Shown piece after piece: positions 22,042-33,379 of a stretch of DNA of 64,000 nucleotides. The translations under genes and the position numbers were made by a program. Origin of the DNA: Actinernus sp. WN-2022 (Eukaryota > Cnidaria > Anthozoa > Actiniaria > Actinernidae); NCBI GenBank assembly GCA_030867875.1, contig JAOWCC010000936.1, forward strand, positions 16,934,095 to 16,998,094. The letters are read 5' to 3'. The first letter of the stretch is position 1, and every line of letters begins with the position of its first letter. The notes below the pieces were generated by a model that searched no databases, had not been told where the DNA came from, and was given only the letters and a program-made list of their open reading frames with translations.

Positions 22042-22293
22042 AACAATTAGACCCGCAGCCCGAATGGGCTATTTAACTTGTAGCCCATGAGGGCGAGAGG
22101 TCTAATTGTTTTAGTATCAACTAACTAGTCGGACAGTAGAAAATAATAGAAATAAACAAATTGAAGTTGAAATGGTATTATTATTTCGTGAAAATGCGTT
22201 TTTCTCTACCATGGGCTATCACAGATAGACCTATAATAGGGTAGCCAATCAGAATGCCACATTTGTAAAAGTCCACTAGTTGGTTTATACTAA
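22042..22293. mobile_element. Composite two-palindrome MITE (copy 2)
   Basis: Same layout as at 5944. A shorter palindrome AACAATTAGACCCGCAGCCC...GGGCGAGAGGTCTAATTGTT is followed by the TTAGTATCAACTAACT...AGTTGGTTTATACTAA unit with internal CTCTACCATGGGCTATCACA. Sequence on both sides (TTTGTACCACGGGCCA on the left; GATAAGTTGTTATTCAGCTT on the right) occurs uninterrupted at 29853-29930, which gives a paralogous empty site with TA or TTA at the junction. Confidence 0.8.
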
Positions 22294-22809
22294 TGATGAA
22301 TATTTCTTACTTTAAGCCAATGATAAGTTGTTATTCAGCTTAAAATTCGAATACACGGCTTCTATTTACAATGGTCTCCATTTTTCCCTCTTCTTCATAA
22401 CATATATTAGTATGTAAATTGTCAGTATAGTTTAAATCATTAGCAGTAATTAGAAAATTCATAATGATGACATTTAGGAAATAACTAACTTTATTATTCA
22501 ACACATCGTAACATTGCCCAAATATGGTCATTTCCCCTCTATACCTGCCACCTACACATGGCAGATATCCTGCGATAGCTGTCATCCGAACGAATTTAAC
22601 AGTTGTTTTTCTTTCTACGAAATCCTGAAGTGTTTCAAACACGTAGGAATCAATGAAATTGACTTAATTATCAATCATTCTATTCACAGAGAACACAAAG
22701 AAGGCAACAAAGTTTAATAGTGAAGATTTTCAATACATTTTTAATGGCAAATCCACTCGCAAATGCTCAAATTTGATTCTATACTGATCGCTTCTACTTT
22801 TTAGTAACG

Positions 22810-24700
22810 ACACAGAAAAAGTTACTCAATATAAGAAATATGCTAATAAATTAAACAAAATAAAATCGTTAAGTAAAATAAGATATTATAATACTCAATT
22901 TGAAAAATGTAAAAATAATCTCAAGGCTATGTGGAAACTTATAGGCACATTTATTAAGCGGAAATCAAAAGGCCAACTACATCCAACACGACTAATTAGA
23001 AACAACGTCACATATACAAATACATGTGACATTGTAAACCAGTTTAACCAACACTTTGTTAATGTAGGTTCTAATTTGGCAAGCTCATTAGGAACCTCAA
23101 ACGATAACCCAACTAGAAATATACGCAATTCACCAGCGTCAAGTTTCATAATGTCACCAGTGATGGAAGTACAAGTACTTGAACATTTTCTTGCATTAGA
23201 TGGAAACAAGGCTTCTATTAATATTTCAAATAACATGATAAAAATGGCAGTTACTGTAATTGCACCAGTTTTCACTTCTATTTACAATGAATCAATTAAT
23301 ACAGGTATTGTTCCTGATATTCTAAAAATTTCGCGTGTTACACCAATTTATAAGAGTGGCACAGTAACAGACCCCAATAACTATCGACCTATACCAATAT
23401 TATCTCCCTTTACCAAAGTGCTCGAACGGTTAGTGTATGACCAGTTGGAATTATTTCTCGCCAAAAATAAAATTATCTTTGCCTATCAATTTGGATTTAG
23501 AAAAGGTTATTCTACGGAGCAGGCGATACTAGAAATTACTGACAGCTTAAAAACTGCAATTGGCAATAAAGAAATAACATGCGGATTATTTTTAGATTTT
23601 TCCAAAGCCTTTGACACCGTTAATCATGAAATTCTTTTATCTTTATTATATAAGTATGGTATACGTGGAACTCCACTAGCATGGTTTGATGACTACTTGA
23701 CTAAGCGACAACAATATGTTAGAATTGGAAACACCGATTCAGATTGACTAAAAATGACTTGTGGGGTACCTCAGACTCAACTCTTTGGCCACTTCTCTTT
23801 ACACTTTACATAAATGATATGCCTAACTGTTCTAATAAACTATCATTTCGAATATTTGCCGATGATACCAACGTATTTTATTCAAGTACGTGTATTAATG
23901 ATGTGGAAAATGTGATGAATGAAGAACTTAATCAGAGTTTTCGTTACCGTGACACCAACACACTTTCAATAAACTTAAAAAAGACTAATTTTATGTTGAT
24001 AACCTCTTCAAAGAAAAGAATCCGAGACATAAGCATTAGAAATATTGAACAAAAAAGTCATATAAAATATTTAGGAATATACATCGACAATCATATAAGT
24101 TGGAAACAACAGATTAAACATGTAAATAACAAAATTGCAAAAAAAATGGAATCCTAAGTAAACTTAGATATTACATTGATTTAAAAATGCTGAGGCAACT
24201 TTACTATACACTAATCTATCCATATATCAATTATGGATTGATGAGACACCTATACTTCGAAATTGACAAAATTGCGTTCTTGTCAAAATAAATGCATAAA
24301 AATATGTTTTTTGCGCGAAAAAAAGAGAATGCCACCCCCTTATTTTAATCTCCTTGGTATACTTATGCTAGATAACATTTTCAAATTAAAAATAGCTACT
24401 TTTGCATATAAAATTATAAATGAAAAGAGTAAAGTCCCAACAATATTTTGTGAAACTATTAAGATTGCATCAGATCGACACTCCTATAATACTAGACTTG
24501 CCGCCAGACAGAACGTTAGCAGACCTAAAGCACGAACAAATTACGGAATACAAACATTTAAATTTATTTCATCACAAATTTGGGAAACCATTGATCTTGG
24601 AATTAAACAGTCTAATTCAACCTCTACATTTAGAAAAATATATACTCAATCTCTCCTTATCTCACAGACACTAATAATGTTTGACAATAACTCTTTTCAT
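22810..24700 (+). pseudogene. 5'-truncated LINE reverse transcriptase
   Basis: Coding begins inside the linker before RT (TEKVTQYKKYANKLNKIKS, then MWKLIGTFIKRKSKGQ). The RT blocks are ISRVTPIYKSG, NNYRPIPILSPFTKVLE, QFGFRKGYSTEQA, GLFLDFSKAFDTVNHEIL, LLFTLYINDMP and FRIFADDTNVFYSS. Then come FMLITSSKK and HIKYLGIYIDNHISWKQQI, and the C-terminus SYNTRLAARQN...TNYGIQTFKFISSQIWE. Frameshifts or stops occur near 23745, 24155 and 24250. The same family as the copy at 41781-43135. No endonuclease remains. Confidence 0.85.
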
Positions 24701-24769
24701 TTATTGAGGCTGAACTTTTTATCCACGTCCGTCCTTCTCTTTTTTCTTTCCTGGCTATGGTAGACGTAG

Positions 24770-24811
24770 GCAGTGATCAACACGAAAGCTTCTTGCTACT
24801 TTGATCACTGC
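24770..24811 (+). promoter_or_regulatory. 3' UTR hairpin of the LINE
   Basis: An 11-bp perfect stem, GCAGTGATCAA / TTGATCACTGC, encloses a 20-nt loop starting CACGAAAGCTT. The homologous 3' UTR position at 41905-41945 forms the same stem with three compensated base-pair changes. It is a candidate RT-recognition structure. Confidence 0.6.
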
Positions 24812-25612
24812 GCACGAATACTTGATTATAGTTTCTTCTCAGTTATGTAAATGTTACTATTGTTATGTTTTTATTTATCTTGTAATTATCTACTACCATA
24901 TTAACTAGAAAATGTGCGAATAAGTCTGAAGTCCGATGACATTTAGTACATGAAGAAAACAACTAGTAAATTACCTCGTTTGCAGTTAACTTGCCTAGAG
25001 TGCCTAGGATCTTTGAAATAACAAGTTCAGAGTGTCAAGAAGTTCTACTTTCTTCATCTTAACCCCAAAGTCGATTCTTTTCGACAACAACTTCGAAAAG
25101 TTGAAGCGAATTCGTGAATCGACGAATTTCAGTCCTGAGACATTGGCCATCCCTTTAACAGTTCCAGCAAATGTCCAATATGTTTTCATTGTTTTTCGAA
25201 GGCAAAGAAGCCAGTCCTGCTCAACTTTGTACGGCTTTAAGTGAAGAAAGTCAAGTTCAACTGCAATTCACGTGAATCTCAGTCATGCGAATACAGAAAT
25301 TCCCTTTTTGCTCTTGTTTTTAACCTTTCAAATAACTTAGTACTTTGAACTAAGAATCTTATGAACTGAAAGATACTTTTAATCCGAAAAAAAGAGCGTT
25401 TCAGGATTTTTCCAACTGTTTTCTAACCATTACCTCACTTTGAGTTTGAAAATGTTTACTTCACTCAAAGTCGGATAAATAGTCTGTACAAACATGCCGC
25501 GCGGGCCACTAAATTCCCGCCAAAGCCTGTTTAGGAAATAAGATGTACACTGTAATGTTTGCGAGTATTTTGGTAAAGACTGGGTTTTGTTATCGATGTG
25601 TTGAATAATAAA

Positions 25613-25731
25613 ACAATTATCCTGGTCGATCTTGCGGAATATCGCCTGATAGGCCTAACTCGGGCCTATCGACCCTCGTCGGCTATGTATCTGGCGATAT
25701 TATTCCGCGCGATCTAGCAGGATAATTGTTA
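25613..25731. mobile_element. Stand-alone palindrome with AACAATTA ends
   Basis: AACAATTATCCTGGTCGATC...GGCGATATTATTCCGC...CAGGATAATTGTT forms an imperfect ~119-bp palindrome (inner arms CGGAATATCGCC / GGCGATATTATTCCG). It ends with the same AACAATTA / TAATTGTT as the palindromes at 5949, 22042 and 29057, but has different arm sequence. Confidence 0.7.
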
Positions 25732-26025
25732 AATAACATACCTTGGTTTGTGTAATACGAGGTTTGCTGCAAATCGTATTTTTAGGACTGGATTACTTTA
25801 TGGAACTTTTCTACCCAGTGTGAAGATTCATGAGAGTTTACAGAGATTTAAGATTCTTAGTCGATTATAGATTCATTTTTGAAAGATTTTTTGATTTAGA
25901 TTTAGACTGGCTTATGAATTATATATCTTGAAAACTTTCAGATCGACTAAACTTTAATTAGTCCAGCTGGAATACTAAAATCAACATAACAAACAATAGA
26001 TTATCATCAACAATTAACATCTCTC

Positions 26026-27485
26026 TTAAGGTCTCGATAAAGGTTCGACTTGTCATTTCGGAAAACGCTCTTGCAACGTCGGAATTTAAAAAGCCACATA
26101 GACGTACTATATACCGTTTTCAAGGTGTTGAATTGAAGAAAGTATATATTTAATCCGTTTTGAACAAAAGTTAAAAATGTAGATGTTGTATATATTTCTA
26201 CGCGAAATGACTCCGTCCGCCAGAAGGAGTTCAGCCCTTCAGGCTTTGAAACAATTTTTTTGTTAATTAGCCCTTTCGAATCCCAACAAAATTGACTCAA
26301 ATACTGTGTCGGGCATTTTTGATATATTGCGTATTACATATTTTATCCCTTTTCAAAGTTGAAAAAGTAGTTTTTCATCCCATTTTGATACAAACCAGGT
26401 CATAAAACCTGAACGAAAAATTATTTCAAAATTCCCCGACATCGTATTTGAGAAACAGCTGTTTTCTACGACTCGTGAAAAAGTTAGGAAAATTGGACAA
26501 AACGCTAAAAGGCTGAAGTTCTGTTTTTGGCCGAAAAAAAAACAGCCGAGAAACAGCCCGATACAGGTTTTCGATTCATTTCACGGTTGACTGATAAGTC
26601 CCGCCTCCAAGGGTAATCTCATTAACATTAGTCAATCAGAGCGATTCATGTTGTGTTCAATTTCGGCCGATTACAAAGTTTAGACGAGCCGCAGAAAAGA
26701 GAAAGCTATACAGTTTACCGATGCTCGATACTTCTACGGACACTAGTTAGCTAAAGTGTCGATTCCAGCTTAATTTCAAGAAGAAACAGTCTTTTAGGAG
26801 TACAGAAAAATGGCACCACAGTAAGCAAACAATTAATATCATGCAGGGAAAACCACTGAAGCGTAGCTCAATCCACACCACATACACGGTAGACTGTTTA
26901 TGTCATTCTAAAAAATTCCATCGCGCTTAAACAAATCCGGCAAATCGTAGCTTCCTTCATTGAATTCTCTTTAAATTTTTGGCCGATTGAAGATAACAAA
27001 ACTTTATTGCTTCATTCTTCGTGGACTTTCAGTCTTCGATGATTCTAAATTCTTGGAACTTGAGTAATAATCCCTCCAGCCATTGTTTGTCCTACAAAGA
27101 ACTTTACACCCGCTGCCAAATTTACTCACAACCTAAATTGTGCTGTGTTTTTTCTTCTTCTCCTTTTTTGACACCAAGAAAGATCTACTTTTACACTCTT
27201 GGGCATTGCATTATAAACGTAGGAAATCTTTACGAACGAAAAGTAGCGCAGACAATCACAGGATAGCGAGAATAAAATAACATGCCCAGTCAATGACAGC
27301 AGCTGTCAATCATTTTTCGCGCCCTTTTTTTAGCTTGAAATCAGAAAGTCGCATTTTCAAGGCTTTAAATAATTTTTTGGAGTTTGAGTATTTTGTGATG
27401 CTTGATTAGGGCTTTACATTTAGAATTTGTGAAAAAAAACGCATTTTCGAAACTTTTCCAGTTTGAACCTTTATCGAGACCTTAA
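26026..27485. mobile_element. TTAA-flanked TIR transposon with paralogous empty site
   Basis: Element 26030-27481 (1452 bp). TIRs are GGTCTCGATAAAGGTTC on the left and its complement GAACCTTTATCGAGACC on the right (17 bp perfect). TTAA lies at both ends (26026-26029, 27482-27485). The flanks join at the paralogous locus near 30297 (ACATCTCGCTTAACAGAGCT), which has a single TTAA and no insert, proving the boundaries. No transposase frame; a non-autonomous piggyBac- or Kolobok-type element. Confidence 0.85.
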
Positions 27486-27755
27486 GAGAGCTGAAACTCC
27501 TTCATAGACAGTTATATTGTGACAGCATAGTTTTATCCACAGCAGAGAAAACTGTTAATAAAGAACGTATGCCATTTATGGGGCTTGACCGGTTTCAATT
27601 GTTTAGGTTTCTTCTTTAGAAATAAGATATCACTAGCTGTGTGACAATTTCGATGAGATATCAGTCCCAGTGGATTTGAAAAATAACAAAAAGTGTATTT
27701 TTTTCTTTTTAAAGCCTTCAAATTAAAGAAATGTCGATTTTCTAATATTTTTTAA

Positions 27756-27812
27756 TTAGATCAAACGAAGCCGCCTAATTATGTTTTGTTTCAATTGCGT
27801 TCGGCGCATGAA
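27756..27812. repeat. MITE fragment (same family as 11667-11792)
   Basis: AATTAGATCAAACGAAGCCG through TTCGGCGCATGAA matches the centre of the 126-bp MITE at 11667. The TIR ends are missing. It replaces sequence present in block B (compare 30545-30640). Confidence 0.65.
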
Positions 27813-28587
27813 AAGTTATTTAGTTTTATTCTTCTTAAGAAACCATCGTTAACATTTTTTTTTGGGAAGAACTGTTGTTGGAAAAACAATTTTAGCCTGT
27901 TTTCAAAATCCCTAAGAAAGAGATTGTTGTATATAAATGGTAACTACATCTCGAAACATATAACATTTCAAGATACAATTAATTATTGATACAATCCTCA
28001 ATGGTTGCTTGTTTTCTTCAAGCTAAGTCAGTTACTGAGTTCTCGTTCTCATGTGTACTATGATCTCTCTATCGTGGAGTTAGTTATGGATTCCTAGCTC
28101 GTCCCAGTTAGTTTCATTTTTGTAAAGCCTTCTTTTCATGAAGTATCTGTTTCCTCACTGGCTTATGCACTGTTTTTTATTCTTAAAACTCTCATATCCA
28201 CTCAATTATGCAGCTGTATTCTAAAATAAACATTTCGTTTTCCGACATAGATATTTTATAGATAGAAACAATTCACGCCACGGTATCGTTTTAAAGAAAA
28301 TTGTACTTCGTAAACAGCTAAAATAGGACAGCATAGTTTTATGCACTTCCCCTTACTTATGATTAGAAGAGAATATTGAAAATGATGAACCTGACTTATT
28401 TTGCACTTTTAATTTTAAGTTAAATTTTAAGTTAAATTTATTCATACTTGTTTAGTTTACAATTAATGTTTGAATACAACAAGCCATAAGAAAAAAAGAA
28501 ACATAAATAATAGATATTTCATATTTTTCATACATTTCATATTTTAAAATGTTAATAATGCAAGATACTCCAATTCGAGCTATGGTC

Positions 28588-28702
28588 TTAAAGGTATTCA
28601 TTTATATTCATTTTTGTGATACGCACTGCTATTGTGGCGCAATGTGCTACCGTGCAGTTTACAATCATGAGTGATTGTTAGTACCTCAGAATGCCAGGCA
28701 CT
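28588..28702 (-). mobile_element. Partial SINE copy
   Basis: AAGGTATTCATTTATATTCA, TGTGGCGCAATGTGCTACCG and GATTGTTAGTACCTCAGAAT match the 3' half of the SINE at 12455-12806. The tRNA-like head is absent. Confidence 0.65.
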
Positions 28703-28875
28703 TTCTTTAGAGATGCGAATTGGTGTGTGACAATGTTTCTTCAGATATAGAGGCCCAGTTGTAGTCTGGATTACTCGAAAGCCTTGGAGTTTTCTTCAGA
28801 CTTTCGAAAATACTTTTGGAAAACTGAAAGAATAATTAACAACTTCTGTCATCAGTACTTTAAATAATTCTTTTT

Positions 28876-29158
28876 AGTATATACCACACCAGTGAATATC
28901 ACTTTTCGCGCGCTCTGATTGGCTACTCAAACAGGGAATATAATTTCATATTCACCTCCAAGCAAAGCGGCGATCATTTCGCACGAGTTTTTGTCCATTT
29001 GACAGAAAACTATATGGTGCTGGCTATTCACCTGGAGTGTGGTATATACTAAAACAATTATTCACCTCAGTGTTGGCGAATAGTGGTGGATATTTACCTC
29101 TCCGACGCGGCTCGGTAAATATCCCCACTATTCACTTCCACTTCGGTGAATAATTGTT
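28876..29158. mobile_element. Composite two-palindrome MITE (second subfamily)
   Basis: Left unit: TTAGTATATACCACACCAGT...GGAGTGTGGTATATACTAAA (about 28875-29056). Right unit: ACAATTATTCACCTCAGTG...CTTCGGTGAATAATTGTT (29057-29158). It has the same two-unit plan as the elements at 5944 and 22042 in mirror order, with different sequence except the TTAGTATA and ACAATTA ends. Block B has the uninterrupted site at about 32875-32912. Confidence 0.75.
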
Positions 29159-30093
29159 AAGTATTCCTATGTCTACTATGTTATTATTTTCTTCAAGATA
29201 TTATGGATTATAGGAAAGAAATCGATATTTTTTACGATAATCAGTAATCTTTATCTACGAAATAAATCTGATGCAAACCTGTCAGACGTTACTTTGTGAA
29301 ATGGAAATGTTGCAGTAACTAAACAATTTTGACACCAGGTGAAATATGCTATTCCTAAAAATAACACCGATCGATTTAGTAACGTTCCTTTCTTTTGTTT
29401 TTCAGATGAAACGATAATCTTGCTTGTAATGCAATGTTACCACAAGCTTATCTGAGTTTCATATAATCTCTAACGATTCCTGTGAAAATATCCCTACTTT
29501 ATGTTTCCTAATTTCTAAGAATAATATACGACAAAGGGTTTCACTGCACAATAATCAGCAACGTTTCTAACGAAAGTATTGAAAACAGAAACATTTAGTA
29601 AACTACATTTGCAAAAGAAGTTAATATTAGTTTGTTCAAGTTACCCACGTTTCACGTTCCGACTGCGTCTTTTGGTTTCAGAACGATCGCTTAATGTTTG
29701 AAGTGTCTAATATGATATAATGATAAGGTGTATGGCAACACGCTGGTAGGGTTTTCATCTGATTAGCGAAAGCACCCTACCCCCTCACCCTTGACCTGTG
29801 CAGTACGATAATTGTATTTTCAAACATTTTTCGGGCGTTAGAACCTTTTTCTACATTTGTACCACGGGCCAAGATATTAATGAATATTTTTATTTAATTT
29901 CAAGTCGATGATAAGTTGTTATTCAGCTTAAAATCGTTCTTTTTCAAATTCGAATACACTTCCACATATATTTAGGGCTCCATTTTCCCCTCTTCTTCTT
30001 TTTTCAGTGTAATTTAAATAATTAGCAGTAATTAGAAAATACATAATATTATGACACCCATAGGTTTTGGAAATAACTATACAACTATAACAC

Positions 30094-33060
30094 ACCTTGA
30101 TTGTGTAAGACGAGGATAGTGCAAAGCATGTTATACAAATTTTCTACCCAGAACTGATGAAGATTCCTAGTTGGCAATGGATTAATATTTCAAAATCTTC
30201 CTTTCATTCTTGAAAACTTTCAGATCACTAAACTTTAATCCAGCTGGAATACTAAAATAAACATAAGCAACGATATATTAACATCAACAATTAACATCTC
30301 GCTTAACAGAGCTAGAACTCCTTCATAGACAGTTATATTGTGACAGCATAGAATGTTGTTATTCTCAGCAGAGAAACTGTTAATAACGAACGTATGCCAT
30401 ATATGGGGCTTTACCGGTTACAAGTGTTTAGGAAGTATCACTAGATGTGTGACAATTTAGATGAGATATCGATAAGTCCCAGCGAATTCAAAAATGACCA
30501 CTTTTTTTTCTTAAAAAGGCTTCAAATTAAAGAAATACCAATTTTCTAATATTTAGCTTTTTTTCAATCTATAGGAAAACACAATCACCATGTGGCGTTT
30601 ACCCTGAAATACCACTCTAAGGTTATTTAGTTTTCTTCATCATAAACCCCATGGGCTCGTGAAAAATTATTGCTTGTTTTCAAACTTCCTAAGAAAAGAA
30701 AAAACATTAAATTCGAGGACTGAAGCGTCCTTATGCGAAATCAAAACGACAAAAGTGCATTTTGTCTTTAAAAAGAGCTTCAAATTAAAATGCATCGATT
30801 TTCTAATATTTAGCTTATTTTCCAATGTATAGTAAAACATAACCACCATCTGGCGTTTACTCTGGGGTATCACTTTAAGGTTAAGTTATTTTGTTTTCTT
30901 CGTCTTAAAAACCCATCGGCTCGTGTAAAAAAATGCCCGTTTTCAAAATTCTTTAGCTGTTAAAAGCAAACCCTCTGTCTCATCAGCTTGTATAAAAGTG
31001 TACTACTTCTCCAAAAATATAACATTTCAAAATATGATTAATTATTGATTAAAAGTCCATTGTTGCTTGTTTTCTTCGATCAAGTTATTTAGTTTTCAAA
31101 GTTTCGCATTTCATAAAAAAACATTCAATAACATAAATAATAGTGATCAGTGTTCTTTAGCGTACGCCATAAACTCCAACATAGACAGTTATACTAGACA
31201 GAGTAGTTTAGTCTTTAGAATACACATGTATTTCTTTGCGGAGAATATTGGAACTGAATAAACTTATTTATAACCGTTATTATGTTGAACTACGTCATAT
31301 CTCCAATTGTGGCTCTGCCATTTTCCAGGATTAGGTTTATTATTTATTGACATTCAGGTGTAATTATGATTTCTTAGCAATGGCCTTCTGTTTCAATTTT
31401 TTTCATATGTTTTTATCTTCCTTAGAACATTATAGCTGCGCTATGGCATCAATCGATTCTTTTTCAGAACTTGGGATATTCTATTTACAAACGAAATAAC
31501 CTGTGTTTAGATATTATATAATGATATGACACACTACGTTTTCGAAAATAACTAAACTATAACATGTCTTGATTTGTCTATGACCAGAATACACGAAATG
31601 TATTTTAGGGATATGGATGGCTATTCTACTGACTACTTTTTTTTAGGTTAGTGAATAATATCTATAGATTGGATGTTCGTAGTCGGTTAGGGATTTTGAA
31701 AAGCCTTGTTTGCCATCAAGGATCAGCTTAAGTCTGGTTTAAATCTGCAGCTGTAATACTAAAATACACATTTGAAAAATTATTGAAATAATGTTACGAC
31801 CTCGTTTTAAAGGTAAATGTATTTCATTGACAGCTAAAATGGGACAGTAAATGTCGTCGCTTAGATTATTGCTATTATTTGCAGACAAAATTGAGAATGA
31901 TGAAACTGCTTTTTCATGCACCCTTCATAAAGAAATATTGGTGTGCACTGGGCTTTCTGATTGGGTTCCCTGTGGTCTCATATGCAGATTGAGTTTGGGT
32001 GTTTTGACCCTAACTACCTTAAACATCAGAATCCCTTCGAGAATTTCTGGAAACTCGGTCAGTTTCGCATGAAGTCAAGTCAGGTAGGGTTGTAATACGT
32101 ATTCCATATATGATGATTACTTAACGAGCAGATAGCGGTCCCTGAAAAGCGGAGAGGAAGCTGACAAACTAAGGGTGGCCCCGATTTTGACTGACATTAA
32201 AAATGCAAAAGGTTATGGGTTCAAATCCCACTATAACCGACTTTTTTCCTCTCATTTACCTTCTCTTCTTGTTTACCTGTGAACCCTAACCACAAATTAG
32301 CCCTAAAGCCTCGTCGTTTACCCGAACTGACCGGTTAGGGTTGGGGTTAGGTTTGCGGTATATGTTAGGAGATCTTGTAGATTTAAAACGTTTGATTAGT
32401 TCAAAGCCTCGTATCTGGAAATGATACTTGCGGTTGCTATTCGCTTGTTACGTATTGCTGTTCGCTTGTTAGGTATTGCTGTTCGCTTGTTACAGAACGC
32501 TATCTGCCTGTCCAGTAATCGCCATATATGGAATACGCATTACAGATCCAGCTAAGTCACGTCGTGAGTTATCAACTGTCACGTAATTTTCAGGACAAAA
32601 CACCTAAGCGAAACATCCGCGCCCTTAGAGATTTACCAGTACCTTGTCTCGAAACAAGTAAACAAAGGCGAAGGATATTATGAAAAACTGACTGTTTTAA
32701 CTTTTAGGTTTCTTCTTTCGAGATAACGGTGTAACAATTTTCCCTGAGAAATAAAGGCCTGGATAAAGTCTTGATTTTTGGAACTGAGCCTTGCAATTTC
32801 CTTCAAAAAAATACTGACTTCGATAATACTTTTGAAAGAATTTGAAAGAATAGTTAACAACTTCTGTCATCAGTAATTTAAATATTTATTTTTAACTTGT
32901 TTTCCTATGTTTCGGCCCTTTTATTTTTATTTTCTTCAAGATATTAGAGCTTATAGGAAAGATATTAATTCTTTTTGAGATCTTCAGAAACCTTTATCTA
33001 TAATACAAATCTGACGCCAACCTATCAAATGTTTAGTCTAAGTAGTAAGTAATAAGTTTG
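30094..33060. repeat. Segmental duplication block B
   Basis: Collinear with block A (see 25735-29340), and therefore the source of empty sites. It also holds a further tandem duplication: 30490-30735 and 30737-30985 share CTTCAAATTAAA, TTTTCTAATATTTAGCTT, TGGCGTTTAC and GGCTCGTG. No host exon recognised. A B-box-like GGGTTCAAATCCCAC at about 32218 is isolated. Confidence 0.65.
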
Positions 33061-33212
33061 ATGCGTGTTGAAATATGACAAAATATGTTCTTGCTCTAAT
33101 AGAAAGGGTTAAAATGTTTGATTTTTCTACAACCGCCAATGTTATAGCCTGTGAATACAGCCGTCTCGCATCGGGAACCACAATCAAAACGTGGCTCCGG
33201 AGAGAGACGTCT

Positions 33213-33372
33213 GCACCTTGAGACGGAAAATTCCATACTGATGACGTTTCGCGAACAGGATCTGGTCGCGTCATTTGATTGGCTAGTATGCCTAATTATC
33301 ATATAATAGCCAATCAAAGGAGATCCTGTCCGCGAAACGTCATCAGTATGGAATTTTCCGTCTTAAGACGCA
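33213..33372. mobile_element. Foldback MITE, ~65-bp arms
   Basis: GAGACGGAAAATTCCATACT, GATGACGTTTCGCG and GATTGGCT on the left arm are mirrored by AGCCAATC, CGCGAAACGTCATC and AGTATGGAATTTTCCGTCTT on the right. The spacer is ~25 bp. No coding potential. Confidence 0.75.
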
Positions 33373-33379
33373 GATATTC

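Larger units (their letters stand above)
25735..29340. repeat. Segmental duplication block A
   Basis: Diverged but collinear with block B (30094-33060). Shared marks are CTTGAAAACTTTCAGATC, CCAGCTGGAATACTAAAAT, ACTCCTTCATAGACAGTTAT, TTGTGACAGCATAG, AATTAACAACTTCTGTCATC and TTTTCTTCAAGATATTA. Block A has acquired the TTAA element, a MITE piece, a SINE piece and a composite palindrome element that B lacks. No coding exon is evident. Confidence 0.7.

Noticed and set aside
32190..32245. tRNA gene suggested by GGGTTCAAATCCCAC
   Set aside because: Only a B-box-like motif; no acceptor stem, A box at the right distance, or anticodon arm.
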